Part shown: positions 53,232-62,324 of the stretch, piece by piece
How the letters are laid out: the number at the start of each line of letters is the position of its first letter
Numbering within the stretch: position 1 is the stretch's first letter
Position numbers and translations under genes: made by a program
The notes under the pieces: generated by a model
What the model saw: the letters and a program-made list of their open reading frames with translations, nothing else
Database searches by the model: none
Told to the model about the DNA's origin: nothing
Source of the DNA: Novosphingobium sp. Leaf2
GTDB lineage: Bacteria; Pseudomonadota; Alphaproteobacteria; Sphingomonadales; Sphingomonadaceae
DNA: 64,000 nt
Direction: 5' to 3'
Assembly (NCBI RefSeq): GCF_001421325.1
Contig: NZ_LMJY01000021.1
Coordinates: 62,001-126,000 of the forward strand

Positions 53232-53328
53232 GGCTTTTTCTCGATCTGGAGCGCGGCTTTGGGCATGTCAGGGCGGATGGTGATCGGCATCACAGGGGGC
53301 CGCAACAGGATGCAGCCCCCTTGAAGGC

Positions 53329-54423
53329 TTAGCTGTCGGACGTCTCGGTGGAACGGGGATAATCCGTGTAACCCGCAGCACCGCCGCCGTAGAGCGTGGC
53401 CGGATCGATCTCTGCTAGCGGTGCGCCGTTTTGCAGCCGCTCCACAAGATCCGGATTGGCGATAAACGGGCGTCCGAAGGCGATCAGGTCGGCCTCCCCA
53501 TTAGCCAGATGCGAAGTCGCCAGGTCGAGATCGAAGCCATTGTTGGCTATGTAGGTCTTCGAGAAGCGGCGGCGGAGCGATCCGTAGTCGAACGGCGCTA
53601 CGTCCCGCGGCCCACCGGTCGCACCCTCCACAACGTGGAGATAGGCAATGCCTAGAGCATCGAGATGATCGACGATATAGTCGTACTGCGCCTGGGGGTC
53701 GCTGCAGGAAATGCCATTGGCGGGTGAGACCGGCGAAATGCGTACGCCGGTGCGCTCGGCTCCGATTTCCCGCGCCACCGCAGCGGTGACTTCCAGCATC
53801 AGGCGCGCACGGTTTTCCATCGAGCCGCCATAGGCGTCGGTGCGGACATTGGCGCCGTCCTTGGCGAACTGCTCAAGGAGATAGCCGTTGGCGCCGTGCA
53901 CCTCGACCCCGTCGAAACCGGCCTCGATCGCGTTGGCGGCAGCCTGACGAAAGTCGTCGACGATGCCGGGCAGTTCATCGATCCCCAATGCGTGGGGCTC
54001 GGACACATCGACGAAGGCGTTGTTGACAAAGGTCTGGCTCTCGGCGCGGATGGCCGAAGGCGCGACCGGTTGTCCGCCGCCGGGCTGGAGGTCGACATGG
54101 CTGATGCGGCCGACATGCCACAGCTGCAGGACGATGCGGCCGCCTTTTTCGTGGACGGCGGCGGTCACCTTGCGCCAGCCTTCTATCTGCTCGCGGGTAT
54201 AGATGCCGGGCGTGTCCTGATAGCCCTGACCCTGCTGCGATATCTGGGTTGCCTCGGAAACGATCAGTCCGGCGGAAGCACGCTGAGCGTAATACTCGGC
54301 GGTCAGTTCACCGGGCACGAAGCCGGCACCGGCGCGGTTACGCGTCAGCGGCGCCATGACGATGCGGTTTGAAAGCGGGATGGCACCGAGTGTGTAGGGA
54401 TCGAAAAGCGTAGTGTTGGTCAT
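53329..54423 (-). CDS. Old-yellow-enzyme family alkene reductase
   Basis: A 364-residue FMN-dependent ene-reductase that reduces activated C=C bonds with NAD(P)H. It has LFDPYTLGAIPLSNRIVMAP, LQLWHVGRISH, the His-x-x-Asn pair in VEVHGANGYLLEQF and DAYGGSMENRARL; IAFGRPFIANPDLVERL is the C-terminal phosphate-binding region. The ATG at 54423 is chosen for the family N-terminus; the frame extends upstream without family character. It lies between two SDR genes, so it may act with them on an unsaturated carbonyl compound. Confidence 0.92.
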   Translation of the reverse strand: MTNTTLFDPYTLGAIPLSNRIVMAPLTRNRAGAGFVPGELTAEYYAQRASAGLIVSEATQISQQGQGYQDTPGIYTREQIEGWRKVTAAVHEKGGRIVLQLWHVGRISHVDLQPGGGQPVAPSAIRAESQTFVNNAFVDVSEPHALGIDELPGIVDDFRQAAANAIEAGFDGVEVHGANGYLLEQFAKDGANVRTDAYGGSMENRARLMLEVTAAVAREIGAERTGVRISPVSPANGISCSDPQAQYDYIVDHLDALGIAYLHVVEGATGGPRDVAPFDYGSLRRRFSKTYIANNGFDLDLATSHLANGEADLIAFGRPFIANPDLVERLQNGAPLAEIDPATLYGGGAAGYTDYPRSTETSDS

Positions 54424-54478
54424 GATGCACCTGTCTGGTGACCGCTGTTGCGGCATGGGTTTGGTTATTGCGTGCTGC

Positions 54479-55267
54479 TCAGGCGGGCGTGCGATAACGC
54501 TCGGTTGGCTGTGCATTGACGATGTTGCCCAGCATGGCCATGCGCGCGCCATCGAACGCATCCCACTGGCCGGCATCGTGCAGCGGCGGGATGGTTACCG
54601 GTTCGCGACGGTCGAAGCCGATCAGGGCGGCGTCCACCAGGTCGCCTACTTCCATGACATTGCTCATGGCGGCGATGTCGGCGCCGACATGATCCCAGAT
54701 CTCGGTGCGGGTCGTGGCCGGAAGCACCGCCTGGACATAGACGCCCTTCGGTCCGAGTTCCTGCGCGAGCCCCTGCGACAGGAACAGGACGAACGCCTTG
54801 GTGGCACCATACACCGTCAGGCCGAATTCCGGCGCAGTGCCGACCACTGAGCCGATGTTGACGATCGCCCCTTCGCCAATCTCCGCAAGCCGCGGAGCGA
54901 TAGCTTTGGCAAGCCGCAAAAGTGCCGTTGCGTTAAGCGTCACCAGCTTGGTCATGTCTGCGACGCTCTGATCGACGAAGGTTCCGCCGATCGCTGTTCC
55001 GGCGTTGTTGACCAGGATACCAATGCGCGCATCGTTACGCAGCCTGCCCTCGACCTTGGCAAGATCGGCAGCTTCGGTGAGATCGGCCGGAAGAATATCG
55101 ATCACCACGCCGGTTTCTTCGCGCAGGCGCACCGCAAGCGCCTCCATCCGCGCCGCATCGCGCGCGACCAGCACGAGGTCATGGCCACGCCGCGCGAAGC
55201 GGTCGGCATACGTAGCGCCAATGCCTGTGGAGGCACCGGTGATCAGAACTGCAGGAATTTGGCTCAT
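54479..55267 (-). CDS. Short-chain dehydrogenase/reductase
   Basis: A 262-residue NAD(P)-dependent oxidoreductase. It has VLITGASTGIGATYADRFAR, ILVNNAGTAIGG, the catalytic Ser in VNIGSVVGTA and YGATKAF (Y-x-x-x-K). The C-terminus lacks a membrane segment. The ATG at 55267 is preferred to 55330 because the longer start would run through the palindromic operator. It is first in the unit with the old yellow enzyme and the broken SDR. The substrate is unknown. Confidence 0.88.
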   Translation of the reverse strand: MSQIPAVLITGASTGIGATYADRFARRGHDLVLVARDAARMEALAVRLREETGVVIDILPADLTEAADLAKVEGRLRNDARIGILVNNAGTAIGGTFVDQSVADMTKLVTLNATALLRLAKAIAPRLAEIGEGAIVNIGSVVGTAPEFGLTVYGATKAFVLFLSQGLAQELGPKGVYVQAVLPATTRTEIWDHVGADIAAMSNVMEVGDLVDAALIGFDRREPVTIPPLHDAGQWDAFDGARMAMLGNIVNAQPTERYRTPA

Positions 55268-55294
55268 CGTGTCGCTCTTTCCATCGCCGAATTC

Positions 55295-55330
55295 ATGATA
55301 GCTATCATATTTATATATGATACGCATCAT
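55295..55330. promoter_or_regulatory. Tandem palindromic operators upstream of the SDR/OYE unit
   Basis: ATGATAGCTATCAT (55295-55308) is a perfect 14-base palindrome, and ATGATACGCATCAT (55317-55330) is a near-perfect one. Their centres are 22 bases apart, about two helical turns. They lie 28-63 bases before the SDR start in an AT-rich patch, which is typical of TetR/MarR-type control sites. No intact regulator gene is adjacent. Confidence 0.6.
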
Positions 55331-55334
55331 TTAA

Positions 55335-55553
55335 ATGTCAACGGCAGTCGTGGAAAAATTTGAAAACGAAAGTAAGCTGCGCGCAGACGCGGAGACCTGC
55401 GCGATCTTTGTTGGACAGAGGATTTTGGAGGGATTCATGGCGCAAGGTGTGCAACGTGAGATGAGGTCCAACGATGCTCCAAGGCCACAATCAGGGGTCC
55501 CGCGTCGATCAGCCGCGGCGCGAAAACGTCACTATAGTCGCGCCCAGGTGTAG
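55335..55553 (+). CDS. Short open frame, doubtful
   Basis: A 72-codon frame divergent from the SDR gene begins five bases beyond the operator pair. It has no clear ribosome-binding site and its sequence (MSTAVVEKFENESKLRADAE then a basic tail) matches no family I recognise. Its place, where a TetR- or MarR-type regulator would be expected, raises the possibility of a decayed regulator start. It may equally be non-coding. Confidence 0.25.
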   Translation: MSTAVVEKFENESKLRADAETCAIFVGQRILEGFMAQGVQREMRSNDAPRPQSGVPRRSAAARKRHYSRAQV

Positions 55554-55804
55554 ACGGCCTTGGCGGGCCGCGACTGGGATAGTGAGATATGTCCTTCGCG
55601 ATTCACATCGGGACGTCATCGAATATCGATGTTCTGCAATCCGCAGCCACGCGGTACCAATCACAATTCTTAACATAAGGAATATTATCGCATATATAAT
55701 GATGCGATAATTGAATGCTGGTTCAAAATATGGACCCGTCACCCTTCCGCCCGACCTCCACTGGCAGGCTGTCCTTAGCCTCATAGCCAACATCCCAGGC
55801 AGGT
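55554..55804. other. AT-rich non-coding stretch with a 9-bp inverted repeat
   Basis: I see no gene. TTATCGCAT (55685-55693) and ATGCGATAA (55702-55710) form a perfect inverted repeat with an AT-rich eight-base loop, unlike the surrounding GC-rich DNA. It lies 95 bases beyond the end of the MGH1-type glycosidase gene and may mark an old rearrangement or a regulatory site. Confidence 0.35.
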
Positions 55805-57841
55805 TCAGCGCGCGAAGGCTTTGAATTCGGCGAGGCGGATGGCGCGGTTCGCGGTGGGCGCCATGGTCACGCGGATACGGTCGGCCTGCACGGCGGGCCA
55901 CCCCAGCTCGGTGATTCCGTTGGCGAGTGGCGCGGTATTTGCCGCCACCTTGCGCCACCGGCCACCCTGGAACACCTCAACGAAAACAGTGCGCGGCGCC
56001 TCGAACGTCCTGTCATCCGCGAAAAAGGCAAGTTCGGCGCGGGCCAGCGTGACCGTTTTGCCGAAGTCTACCGTATACCACTGCGGCTTCGAGGACACGG
56101 CGGAATCCCACCCGTTCGGCAGCTCCGGGTAGAACCACATGCGGCCATCGATGCCGTCGTGCAGTTTCTCGGCGTCGATGCCCGAGGATGCGTCGGGCCG
56201 GGGATAGCCGCCGCGCACCAGCTGGACCGCGACGTTCTCCTCGCGCACAATCGGCACATTGGCCTTGCGCGCCAACGACACGGCGACGCGGCCTAGCTGC
56301 GCCTTCCGCGCGACTTCGCGGCCGTCCACCGCGATGGTGAGACCCCTGCCCGCGCCGTAGTGCGAGCCATCCGCGTCCCAGGTCACCGAGACTTGGTGGC
56401 CATGATACGGCACCCGCTCGGCGCGGAACCAGGCCAGCGCCTGCAGATCGCCGGCGGCCGGGAGCAGCGGATTGACCTCCAGCACGTCGTCGGCGCGCGG
56501 GCGGATACCAACCAGGCCGGTCAGGATCAGGTCGACGTAGCCGGAGTGGAAGTAATGATGACTGCGCGCGAGACCGACGATGGGCTTGCCGGTCTCGGGG
56601 TCGTAGTCCTCCTCAAGGTCGAGCTTGCCCCCCTGGAAGTGCAGCTGGGTGTAAAGGCGCAGTTCGCGCATCCAGTCGCTGCGGGTGACGGACCCGCGCG
56701 CGTCGTAATGGTCGAGCAGGTTGGCCATGCCGATCAGGATCTGCGTGGTCTGGTAGGGCCAGATCGGGCCGTTCCACTGGCACTCGCGCGCGGTGCTCAG
56801 GTAGCGGTACTGGCGCATGTAGTATTCGTAATTCTTTTCGACCGTGCGCATCCCGGCCTTGCCGGCGAGCGAAGCAGGGTTGAGCAGGTGTGCCCACGCC
56901 TGCGCATACTTCGCCTCGTCGGGCACGAGGTCGAACATCCACGGCAGATATCCGACCAGTTCGCGGTTGCGGATCGGTTGCCAGTACCGGACGTACGCGT
57001 TGGTCAGCTGGTGGCGGTCAGTGAAGTGGCCCAGGTCAGGGTTCCACAAGTCCGCCAGCACACGCGTGCGCAGCGCGTCGGCGCGGGCGGCGTATTCCTC
57101 CGCCGTGACCGTATCGCCGGCCATCTCGGCGATACGCGAAAGCGCGCGGGCGTTGGCGAACATGTAGCTGTTCACCGATGGGCGGAAGGCGTCGCCGCCC
57201 CGGAAGCCGTCCTTGCCGCCCGAAGCGTCGATTGACGAGACGGTGTACTCGGTTGCGTCCAGCAGCGGTTCGACGAAGTACAGGCCCTTGTCAAAGTCGA
57301 ACTTCTCGTCCCACAGGCGATAGATGTGGCGCATGGTCTTGCGATGGGCGAGGACGGCCTCGCGATCACCATCGACCAGGTAGCGCCCCCAGACCGAGTC
57401 CGCCATGTAGTCAGTGAAGTGACGGTCGTTGCCGCCCTCGTACATGAAATTGATGTAGTCGTCGGTGAAACGGCGGTCGTTCAGCCAGCGTCCCTCGGCG
57501 ATGTGGAAGCCGCTCGCGTCGTTGAGACTGGCGTAGGGATGGCGCTGCCAGTCCACGTCGTCGGCGAACTCGGTGGTGATGTATCCTTGCGCCCCAAGAT
57601 CGCGCTGGTGTGCCCGGAACAGGCCCCAGCGGTAATAGTAGACGGCGTCGATCTGCGGGTCGGCGGATTCGAAGAAGGGAATGCGCGCCTCGTACCACGG
57701 CGCATCGTTGCCGAAGCGAGCCTTGGCGATGGCGGGGATGTCGAGGGCCGGCGCATGCACCGATGGCGCCGGAGCCGGCGGCGACGCGGCCGTTGCAAGC
57801 AGCGCCACGGCGGCAAGGATCATCCGGTGCTTCGGGCGCAT
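55805..57841 (-). CDS. MGH1-type glycoside hydrolase with C-terminal F5/8-like domain
   Basis: A 678-residue exported enzyme. The ATG at 57841 follows AAGGGG at about six bases and starts a signal peptide (RPKHRMILAAVALLATAASP). The (alpha/alpha)6 barrel shows VYYYRWGLFRAHQRDLGAQG, YMFANARALSRIAEMAGD and the conserved QWNGPIWPYQ. A C-terminal about 150-residue beta domain (SSKPQWYTVDFGKTVTLARA) resembles a discoidin/F5/8 carbohydrate-binding fold. The MGH1 group includes mannosylglycerate and related exo-hydrolases. In an arabinan locus it probably removes a side-chain sugar; linkage unknown. Confidence 0.8.
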   Translation of the reverse strand: MRPKHRMILAAVALLATAASPPAPAPSVHAPALDIPAIAKARFGNDAPWYEARIPFFESADPQIDAVYYYRWGLFRAHQRDLGAQGYITTEFADDVDWQRHPYASLNDASGFHIAEGRWLNDRRFTDDYINFMYEGGNDRHFTDYMADSVWGRYLVDGDREAVLAHRKTMRHIYRLWDEKFDFDKGLYFVEPLLDATEYTVSSIDASGGKDGFRGGDAFRPSVNSYMFANARALSRIAEMAGDTVTAEEYAARADALRTRVLADLWNPDLGHFTDRHQLTNAYVRYWQPIRNRELVGYLPWMFDLVPDEAKYAQAWAHLLNPASLAGKAGMRTVEKNYEYYMRQYRYLSTARECQWNGPIWPYQTTQILIGMANLLDHYDARGSVTRSDWMRELRLYTQLHFQGGKLDLEEDYDPETGKPIVGLARSHHYFHSGYVDLILTGLVGIRPRADDVLEVNPLLPAAGDLQALAWFRAERVPYHGHQVSVTWDADGSHYGAGRGLTIAVDGREVARKAQLGRVAVSLARKANVPIVREENVAVQLVRGGYPRPDASSGIDAEKLHDGIDGRMWFYPELPNGWDSAVSSKPQWYTVDFGKTVTLARAELAFFADDRTFEAPRTVFVEVFQGGRWRKVAANTAPLANGITELGWPAVQADRIRVTMAPTANRAIRLAEFKAFAR

Positions 57842-57977
57842 CGTCACCCCTTCAGGACGAAGCCGCACCCGGGCGGACCGGGGACGACGATAATCGGTTC
57901 AGGCGGCCGGCCCCAGGGCGTTGGGCCTCAAGGTGTTGGGAGAGAACGCGCACCCGGAAAGACCCGGCCGCCTGTCC

Positions 57978-58013
57978 AGGGCCACAGCGGAATGGCAATA
58001 CCGCTGTGGCCCT
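57978..58013 (-). terminator. 13-bp-stem hairpin after the receptor gene
   Basis: AGGGCCACAGCGG and its exact complement flank a ten-base loop, 17 bases after the receptor stop on the minus strand. It lacks a T-tract. It probably terminates or attenuates the receptor transcript before the MGH1-type gene, or stabilises the receptor mRNA end. Confidence 0.6.
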
Positions 58014-58029
58014 GCCGTTTTGGGCACGA

Positions 58030-60633
58030 TCAGAACTTGAAGCGCGCGCCGACTTCGAAAGTGCGGTCGTACGTGCGCGTATCACGCGGGGTGCTGGAAT
58101 AGTCTCCGTTGGCGTTCAGGCCCTTGAACCGGTCCTGGTAGGTACGATCGGTGATGTTGGTGGCATCGAAGGTGACCGTGATCGCCGGCGTCACGTCGTA
58201 ACTGGCGGAGAAATCGAGCTGGCCGGTGGGATCAGCAACGATGGAACTCGCCTGGACGCCGCCCGAGTTGTAGCTGTCGACGAAGCTGGAACGCCAGTTG
58301 TACGCCAGGCGCGCCGAAATGCCGTACTTCTCGTAGATGGCCACGACGTTGTACGAATACTTGGACACGTTGACGAGGCGCTGCTTGCCGCCGTTGATCG
58401 GATCGTCGTTTTCGCCTTCGATGTAAGTGCCGTTGACTTGTGCGCCCAGCCCGCTGAGCGCGCCCGGCAGGAAGTCGAAGAACTGCTGGTAGGCCAGCTC
58501 GACACCCTTGAGCGTGCCCTTCACGCCGCGCGGACGGTTCACCAGCCAGGTCTGACCCTGATACTGCTCGGGCGCCGAGTACGTCTGGATGTAGCCGTCG
58601 AACTTGCGATAGAATGCTGCGGCGGTGAGCGAGGTGTTGCGGCTGATGTAGTATTCCAGCGTGGCATCGTACGCATCCGATTTGATCGGCCCCAAGTTGG
58701 GGTTGCCGCCGCTGCCGGTGCCGGCATAGCCCTGGTTGCCGGTCGAGCCGCTGGGCACATACGTGACGAGCGGGTTGAGATCGGCGAAGTTCGGGCGCGT
58801 AATCGTCTTGCCCGCTGCCAGACGCAGCTTCAGCTTGTCGGAGAGGCCGAAGCGGATGTTGATGCTGGGCAGGACGTTGACGTAGTTCTGCTTGCTCTCC
58901 ACGCCGTTGCCGGACAGGTTCTGCACGGTGTTGACCACGCGCGCGCCCACCACGCCGTCCACCGGTATCGCGCCGATGTCGAAGCGGTAGGCCGCCTGGC
59001 CATAGAAGGCGTAGGTCTTCTCGACATCGGCGAAGGCGAGGTTGGGCTCGTAGGGACGATCGCCGGCCGCCTGGCCGAACCATCCGCGCACGGTGTCGCT
59101 GTTGTTCAGCAGGTAATCGCCGCTGGCGTCGAGGAACGAGCCGATCCCTGCCCTGCCGCCGACGAGGCCGTTGGGCGACAAGTCCCAGAAGTCCGTGGGC
59201 AGGGTGCTGACGAGAACCGGGTTGGTCGCCGCGAGCGGGATCGACGCGGTTGCCTGCGAGTCCACATGGCGGTTGGTGTACCGCACGCCGACCTTGAGCG
59301 CCGACAGGAAGCCGTCATCGAAGCGGTGCTCGACGTCCGCGCGCCAGGCCCACTGCTTGCTGAGCGCGACGCTGTGGTTGTCGAACAGCGTGCGCAGCGT
59401 GAAGTTGGCCGGATTGGTGAGGTCTACCCCCTGGATATCAACGTTGGGGGTGCCGCCCACGTCAAACTGGTACACCGCCGTGGGGGCGTTGAACGAGGTA
59501 TCGACGATCATGTTGCGGTTGGCGAGCTTGCTGCGGTTGTACGTCAGCTCGCTCGTCAGGGTCGTGTGGTCGTCGGCGTCGTACTTCAGGCCACCGTTGA
59601 TCTGGTAGGTGGTGGTCTTGTCCTTGTAAGCCTGGTTGCTGGTGATGGTGTACGCATCGCGCACGGTCACGCCACTGGCGAGGCTTGGGTAGTCAGCGTC
59701 GGGCGTAACCGAAGTGACGTTGCCGGCCTTGGGCAGGCCGACGAAGAAGTCGGTATCGTAGCGGTTTTTGTACTGCGTATAGATCCCGTCGACATAGATT
59801 TCGAGGTTCGAGGCCGGGCGCCACTGGAACGAGCCGTTATAGGCCATGCGCCTGCGATCGCCCTGCGTGTACAGGCCGCCCACGGTGTCGGGCACGCCGA
59901 TCTGGGCGCCGGTGGCAGGGCTGGCGATCGGGTTCGACACGAAGTCGAACGCGGTGTTGTCCTCGAAGCGGCGACGGTTGTACGACGCCGCCAGCATCAG
60001 GCCGATCTCGCCGATCGGGGTTTCCCAGCGGTTGCTCACGAGGCCGCTGCCCAGGTAGCTCCACTTGTCGGCCTGGTCGGAGTAAACGGCGCGGCCGCCG
60101 CCGGCGACCTCGAAGCCCGTGAAGTCGAACGGACGGCGCAAGCGCACGTCGATGATCCCGGCAACGCCGCCTTCGACAAGATCGGGGGTGCTGGTCTTGT
60201 AGACGTCGACGCCGGCTAGCAATTCGGCCGGAATGTCTGCCAGGGCAACGCCGCGAGCGGTGCCGGTGAAGGCTTCACGACCGTTGATGAGCGTGGCGGT
60301 GTTGGGCAGGCCGCGGATCAGCACGGTGCCCGCTTCACCTGCGGCACGCGTGACCTGGACGCCGGTCACGCGCTGAAGCGCGTCGGCCACGGTGTTGTCA
60401 GGCAGCTTGCCGATGTCCTGGGCGACGATCGAATCGACGATCTGGACCGAGTTCTCCTTAATCCGCTGCGCGCTCGCCAGCGATGCGCGAACGCCCGTGA
60501 CGATGATATCTTCAGGGGATGCCTCATCCGCAGCCGGCGCCTCGGAGGCGCCGGTGTCCTGAGCATGGGCCATCGTTGCCAGACCGAGGGCGAAAACGGA
60601 TGCGGTGCAGAATGCTAATGGCTTGAGTGCCAT
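58030..60633 (-). CDS. TonB-dependent receptor (TIGR01782 type), arabinan locus
   Basis: An 867-residue outer-membrane receptor. The signal peptide is about 1-24 (FCTASVFALGLATMAHAQDT). The TonB-box region is EDIIVTGVRASLASAQRIKE and the plug begins NSVQIVDSIVAQDIGKLPDN, the hallmark of the Caulobacter/sphingomonad TIGR01782 group used for plant-polysaccharide fragments. The barrel ends VGARFKF. There is no STN domain. With the arabinanase genes upstream it probably imports arabino-oligosaccharides. A palindromic operator lies 63 bases before its start. Confidence 0.93.
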   Translation of the reverse strand: MALKPLAFCTASVFALGLATMAHAQDTGASEAPAADEASPEDIIVTGVRASLASAQRIKENSVQIVDSIVAQDIGKLPDNTVADALQRVTGVQVTRAAGEAGTVLIRGLPNTATLINGREAFTGTARGVALADIPAELLAGVDVYKTSTPDLVEGGVAGIIDVRLRRPFDFTGFEVAGGGRAVYSDQADKWSYLGSGLVSNRWETPIGEIGLMLAASYNRRRFEDNTAFDFVSNPIASPATGAQIGVPDTVGGLYTQGDRRRMAYNGSFQWRPASNLEIYVDGIYTQYKNRYDTDFFVGLPKAGNVTSVTPDADYPSLASGVTVRDAYTITSNQAYKDKTTTYQINGGLKYDADDHTTLTSELTYNRSKLANRNMIVDTSFNAPTAVYQFDVGGTPNVDIQGVDLTNPANFTLRTLFDNHSVALSKQWAWRADVEHRFDDGFLSALKVGVRYTNRHVDSQATASIPLAATNPVLVSTLPTDFWDLSPNGLVGGRAGIGSFLDASGDYLLNNSDTVRGWFGQAAGDRPYEPNLAFADVEKTYAFYGQAAYRFDIGAIPVDGVVGARVVNTVQNLSGNGVESKQNYVNVLPSINIRFGLSDKLKLRLAAGKTITRPNFADLNPLVTYVPSGSTGNQGYAGTGSGGNPNLGPIKSDAYDATLEYYISRNTSLTAAAFYRKFDGYIQTYSAPEQYQGQTWLVNRPRGVKGTLKGVELAYQQFFDFLPGALSGLGAQVNGTYIEGENDDPINGGKQRLVNVSKYSYNVVAIYEKYGISARLAYNWRSSFVDSYNSGGVQASSIVADPTGQLDFSASYDVTPAITVTFDATNITDRTYQDRFKGLNANGDYSSTPRDTRTYDRTFEVGARFKF

Positions 60634-60695
60634 GATATCAACCCTCCCAGACGGGGCTGGTCGATACCATGCCCCTCGAATTACTCTGGCTAGTT

Positions 60696-60710
60696 ATTAG
60701 TCGGACTAAT
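60696..60710. promoter_or_regulatory. Perfect 15-bp palindrome upstream of the receptor
   Basis: ATTAGTC-G-GACTAAT has seven-base arms around a single G, in the 192-base gap between the GH43 gene and the receptor. The T-N-GTC-N-GAC-N-A core fits operators of FadR-subgroup GntR regulators. It should control a receptor promoter separate from the upstream enzyme genes. No regulator gene lies in this locus within the window. Confidence 0.55.
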
Positions 60711-60825
60711 GCGATGCAAGAGGAAAAACACAGGTGCTGTCACAAACCTTTCTCAGGTGTTGCAGATCCGCCGCAACATCGCCCGAAATTCTCCGGTTTC
60801 CGGCGATGTAACGGCATATTCCAGT

Positions 60826-62256
60826 TCAATCCGGAAACCATGCGCTGGCCGGATCGGCGGCGCCGGCGAGGCTAACGTTGTCGGAGAAATGCGCCAATGC
60901 CTTGCCCGCAAACGCCTGCGACACGAAGCGCACCGCACCGGCTTTCGTGGCCTCGCGGCGGAAGCGATCGGCCCCCGAAGCCGCGCCCGCGGCGGCGCGT
61001 GGCGCCAGAGCGACGGACCCGTCGGCAGCGGCGATCAGGCATTGGTCGGGCTCCATGATGGGCGAGAGCTGCACACTGCCGTCTTCCGCCGGCCAGGAGC
61101 GGAACTGGCTCTGCGCGATCGGGCCGGAACCGACCTTGAGGCGGGTGCCGTCAAGGACCAGGTTCTCACCCTGGCGAACGGCGGGGGCGAAACGCTCGGG
61201 CAGCGGACCATTGCCCACCGGCACGCCAAAGTCCGGGTTGCCGTCCACGCCAAAATACAGGCGTTGAACGCGGGTGTGTCGGTCGGGGTTGTAAAGCGGG
61301 TCGCCTTCGATCGCCTCGTAATCGCGGCCGTGGTATACGAGGATGTCGTTGCCCTGCTCGTCCACGGTGAAGCTGTTGTGCCCCGGCCCGTAGACCGAGG
61401 TTTCCCGGCAAGTGGCGAAGACCGGCTGCTGCCACTTGGTCCAGGCGCGCGGGTCCATGATGTTGGCGGTCTCGTCCACGCTCAGCAGGCCAAGGCAATA
61501 GCGCGCGTCGGTGGCGCTGGCCGAGTAGCTCATGAACAGGCGCCCGTTCTTGACGATGAATGCCGGCCCCTCGTTGACCTTGTAGCCGCGCACTTCCCAG
61601 GGGAGCGTCGGCACCGTCAGCCGCGCGGGCGCGCCGGCAAGAGTCAGCGCGTCCTTCATGGGAGCGATGTAGATGTTGGAATTGGTGTCGATCCCCGGCT
61701 CACGCTGGGCCCACGAGAAGTAGCGCACGCCGCGATGCGTAAAGATGGTAGAATCGAGATTGAAGCTGTCCCACGGCGTCTGGAACTGGCCGAGGACGGA
61801 CCAGTTGCCGGTAATCGGGTCGGGCCCGTCGCACACGACGGCGAACGTGCGGATGCGGAACACGTCCTCGCCTCCGCCACTCGGCCCGGCCGCGAAGTAG
61901 ACGATCCAGCGCCCGTCGACGAGGTGCAATTCCGGCGCCCACAGGAAGCCCGACATCGGCCCACTGGCCTGATGCCGCCAGAGCACGCGCTCCTGGGCGG
62001 TGGCGAGGCCGGCGATGGTCTTCGCCCGGCGCAGCGCCAGGCGGTCGTATTCGGGGACCGAGCCCATCATGTAGTAGAAGCCGTCGTCGTGGCGGAAGAT
62101 CTGGGTGTCGGCGCGCTGGCGCACCAGGGGGTTGATCGGGTTTGCCGGGCGGGGGCCGCTCGGTGTCGGCGCGGTGCCGAGAGCGTTGACGGGGTTGGTG
62201 CAGGCGAGCGGCAGCAGCGAAGCCGTGGCGGCGAAAGTGCGGCGCGATAGAAGCAT
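60826..62256 (-). CDS. GH43 family glycosidase, probable alpha-L-arabinofuranosidase, Tat-lipoprotein-like
   Basis: A 476-residue exported enzyme. The ATG at 62256 is used because GGAGAGG lies six bases upstream. The N-terminus MLLSRRTFAATASLLPLACT combines a twin-arginine S-R-R-T-F motif with an L-P-L-A-C lipobox, suggesting a folded, membrane-anchored lipoprotein. GH43 catalytic features are ADTQIFRHDDGFYYMMG (base Asp), SFNLDSTIF (pKa-modulating Asp) and NEGPAFIVKNGR (acid Glu); YGPGHNSFTVDEQGNDILVY is also typical. A C-terminal about 120-residue beta domain follows. It should release arabinose from arabinan-derived chains. Confidence 0.88.
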   Translation of the reverse strand: MLLSRRTFAATASLLPLACTNPVNALGTAPTPSGPRPANPINPLVRQRADTQIFRHDDGFYYMMGSVPEYDRLALRRAKTIAGLATAQERVLWRHQASGPMSGFLWAPELHLVDGRWIVYFAAGPSGGGEDVFRIRTFAVVCDGPDPITGNWSVLGQFQTPWDSFNLDSTIFTHRGVRYFSWAQREPGIDTNSNIYIAPMKDALTLAGAPARLTVPTLPWEVRGYKVNEGPAFIVKNGRLFMSYSASATDARYCLGLLSVDETANIMDPRAWTKWQQPVFATCRETSVYGPGHNSFTVDEQGNDILVYHGRDYEAIEGDPLYNPDRHTRVQRLYFGVDGNPDFGVPVGNGPLPERFAPAVRQGENLVLDGTRLKVGSGPIAQSQFRSWPAEDGSVQLSPIMEPDQCLIAAADGSVALAPRAAAGAASGADRFRREATKAGAVRFVSQAFAGKALAHFSDNVSLAGAADPASAWFPD

Positions 62257-62324
62257 CGTCATGTCATCCTCTCCGGTGTTCATGTCGGTCCCGGTAGCGC
62301 TCGGGCGCCGGTTTGGTCTGCCTG

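Noticed and set aside
57610..60219. 869-codon open frame on the plus strand
   Set aside because: It lies opposite the TonB receptor and MGH1-type genes, which have clear family motifs and signal peptides.
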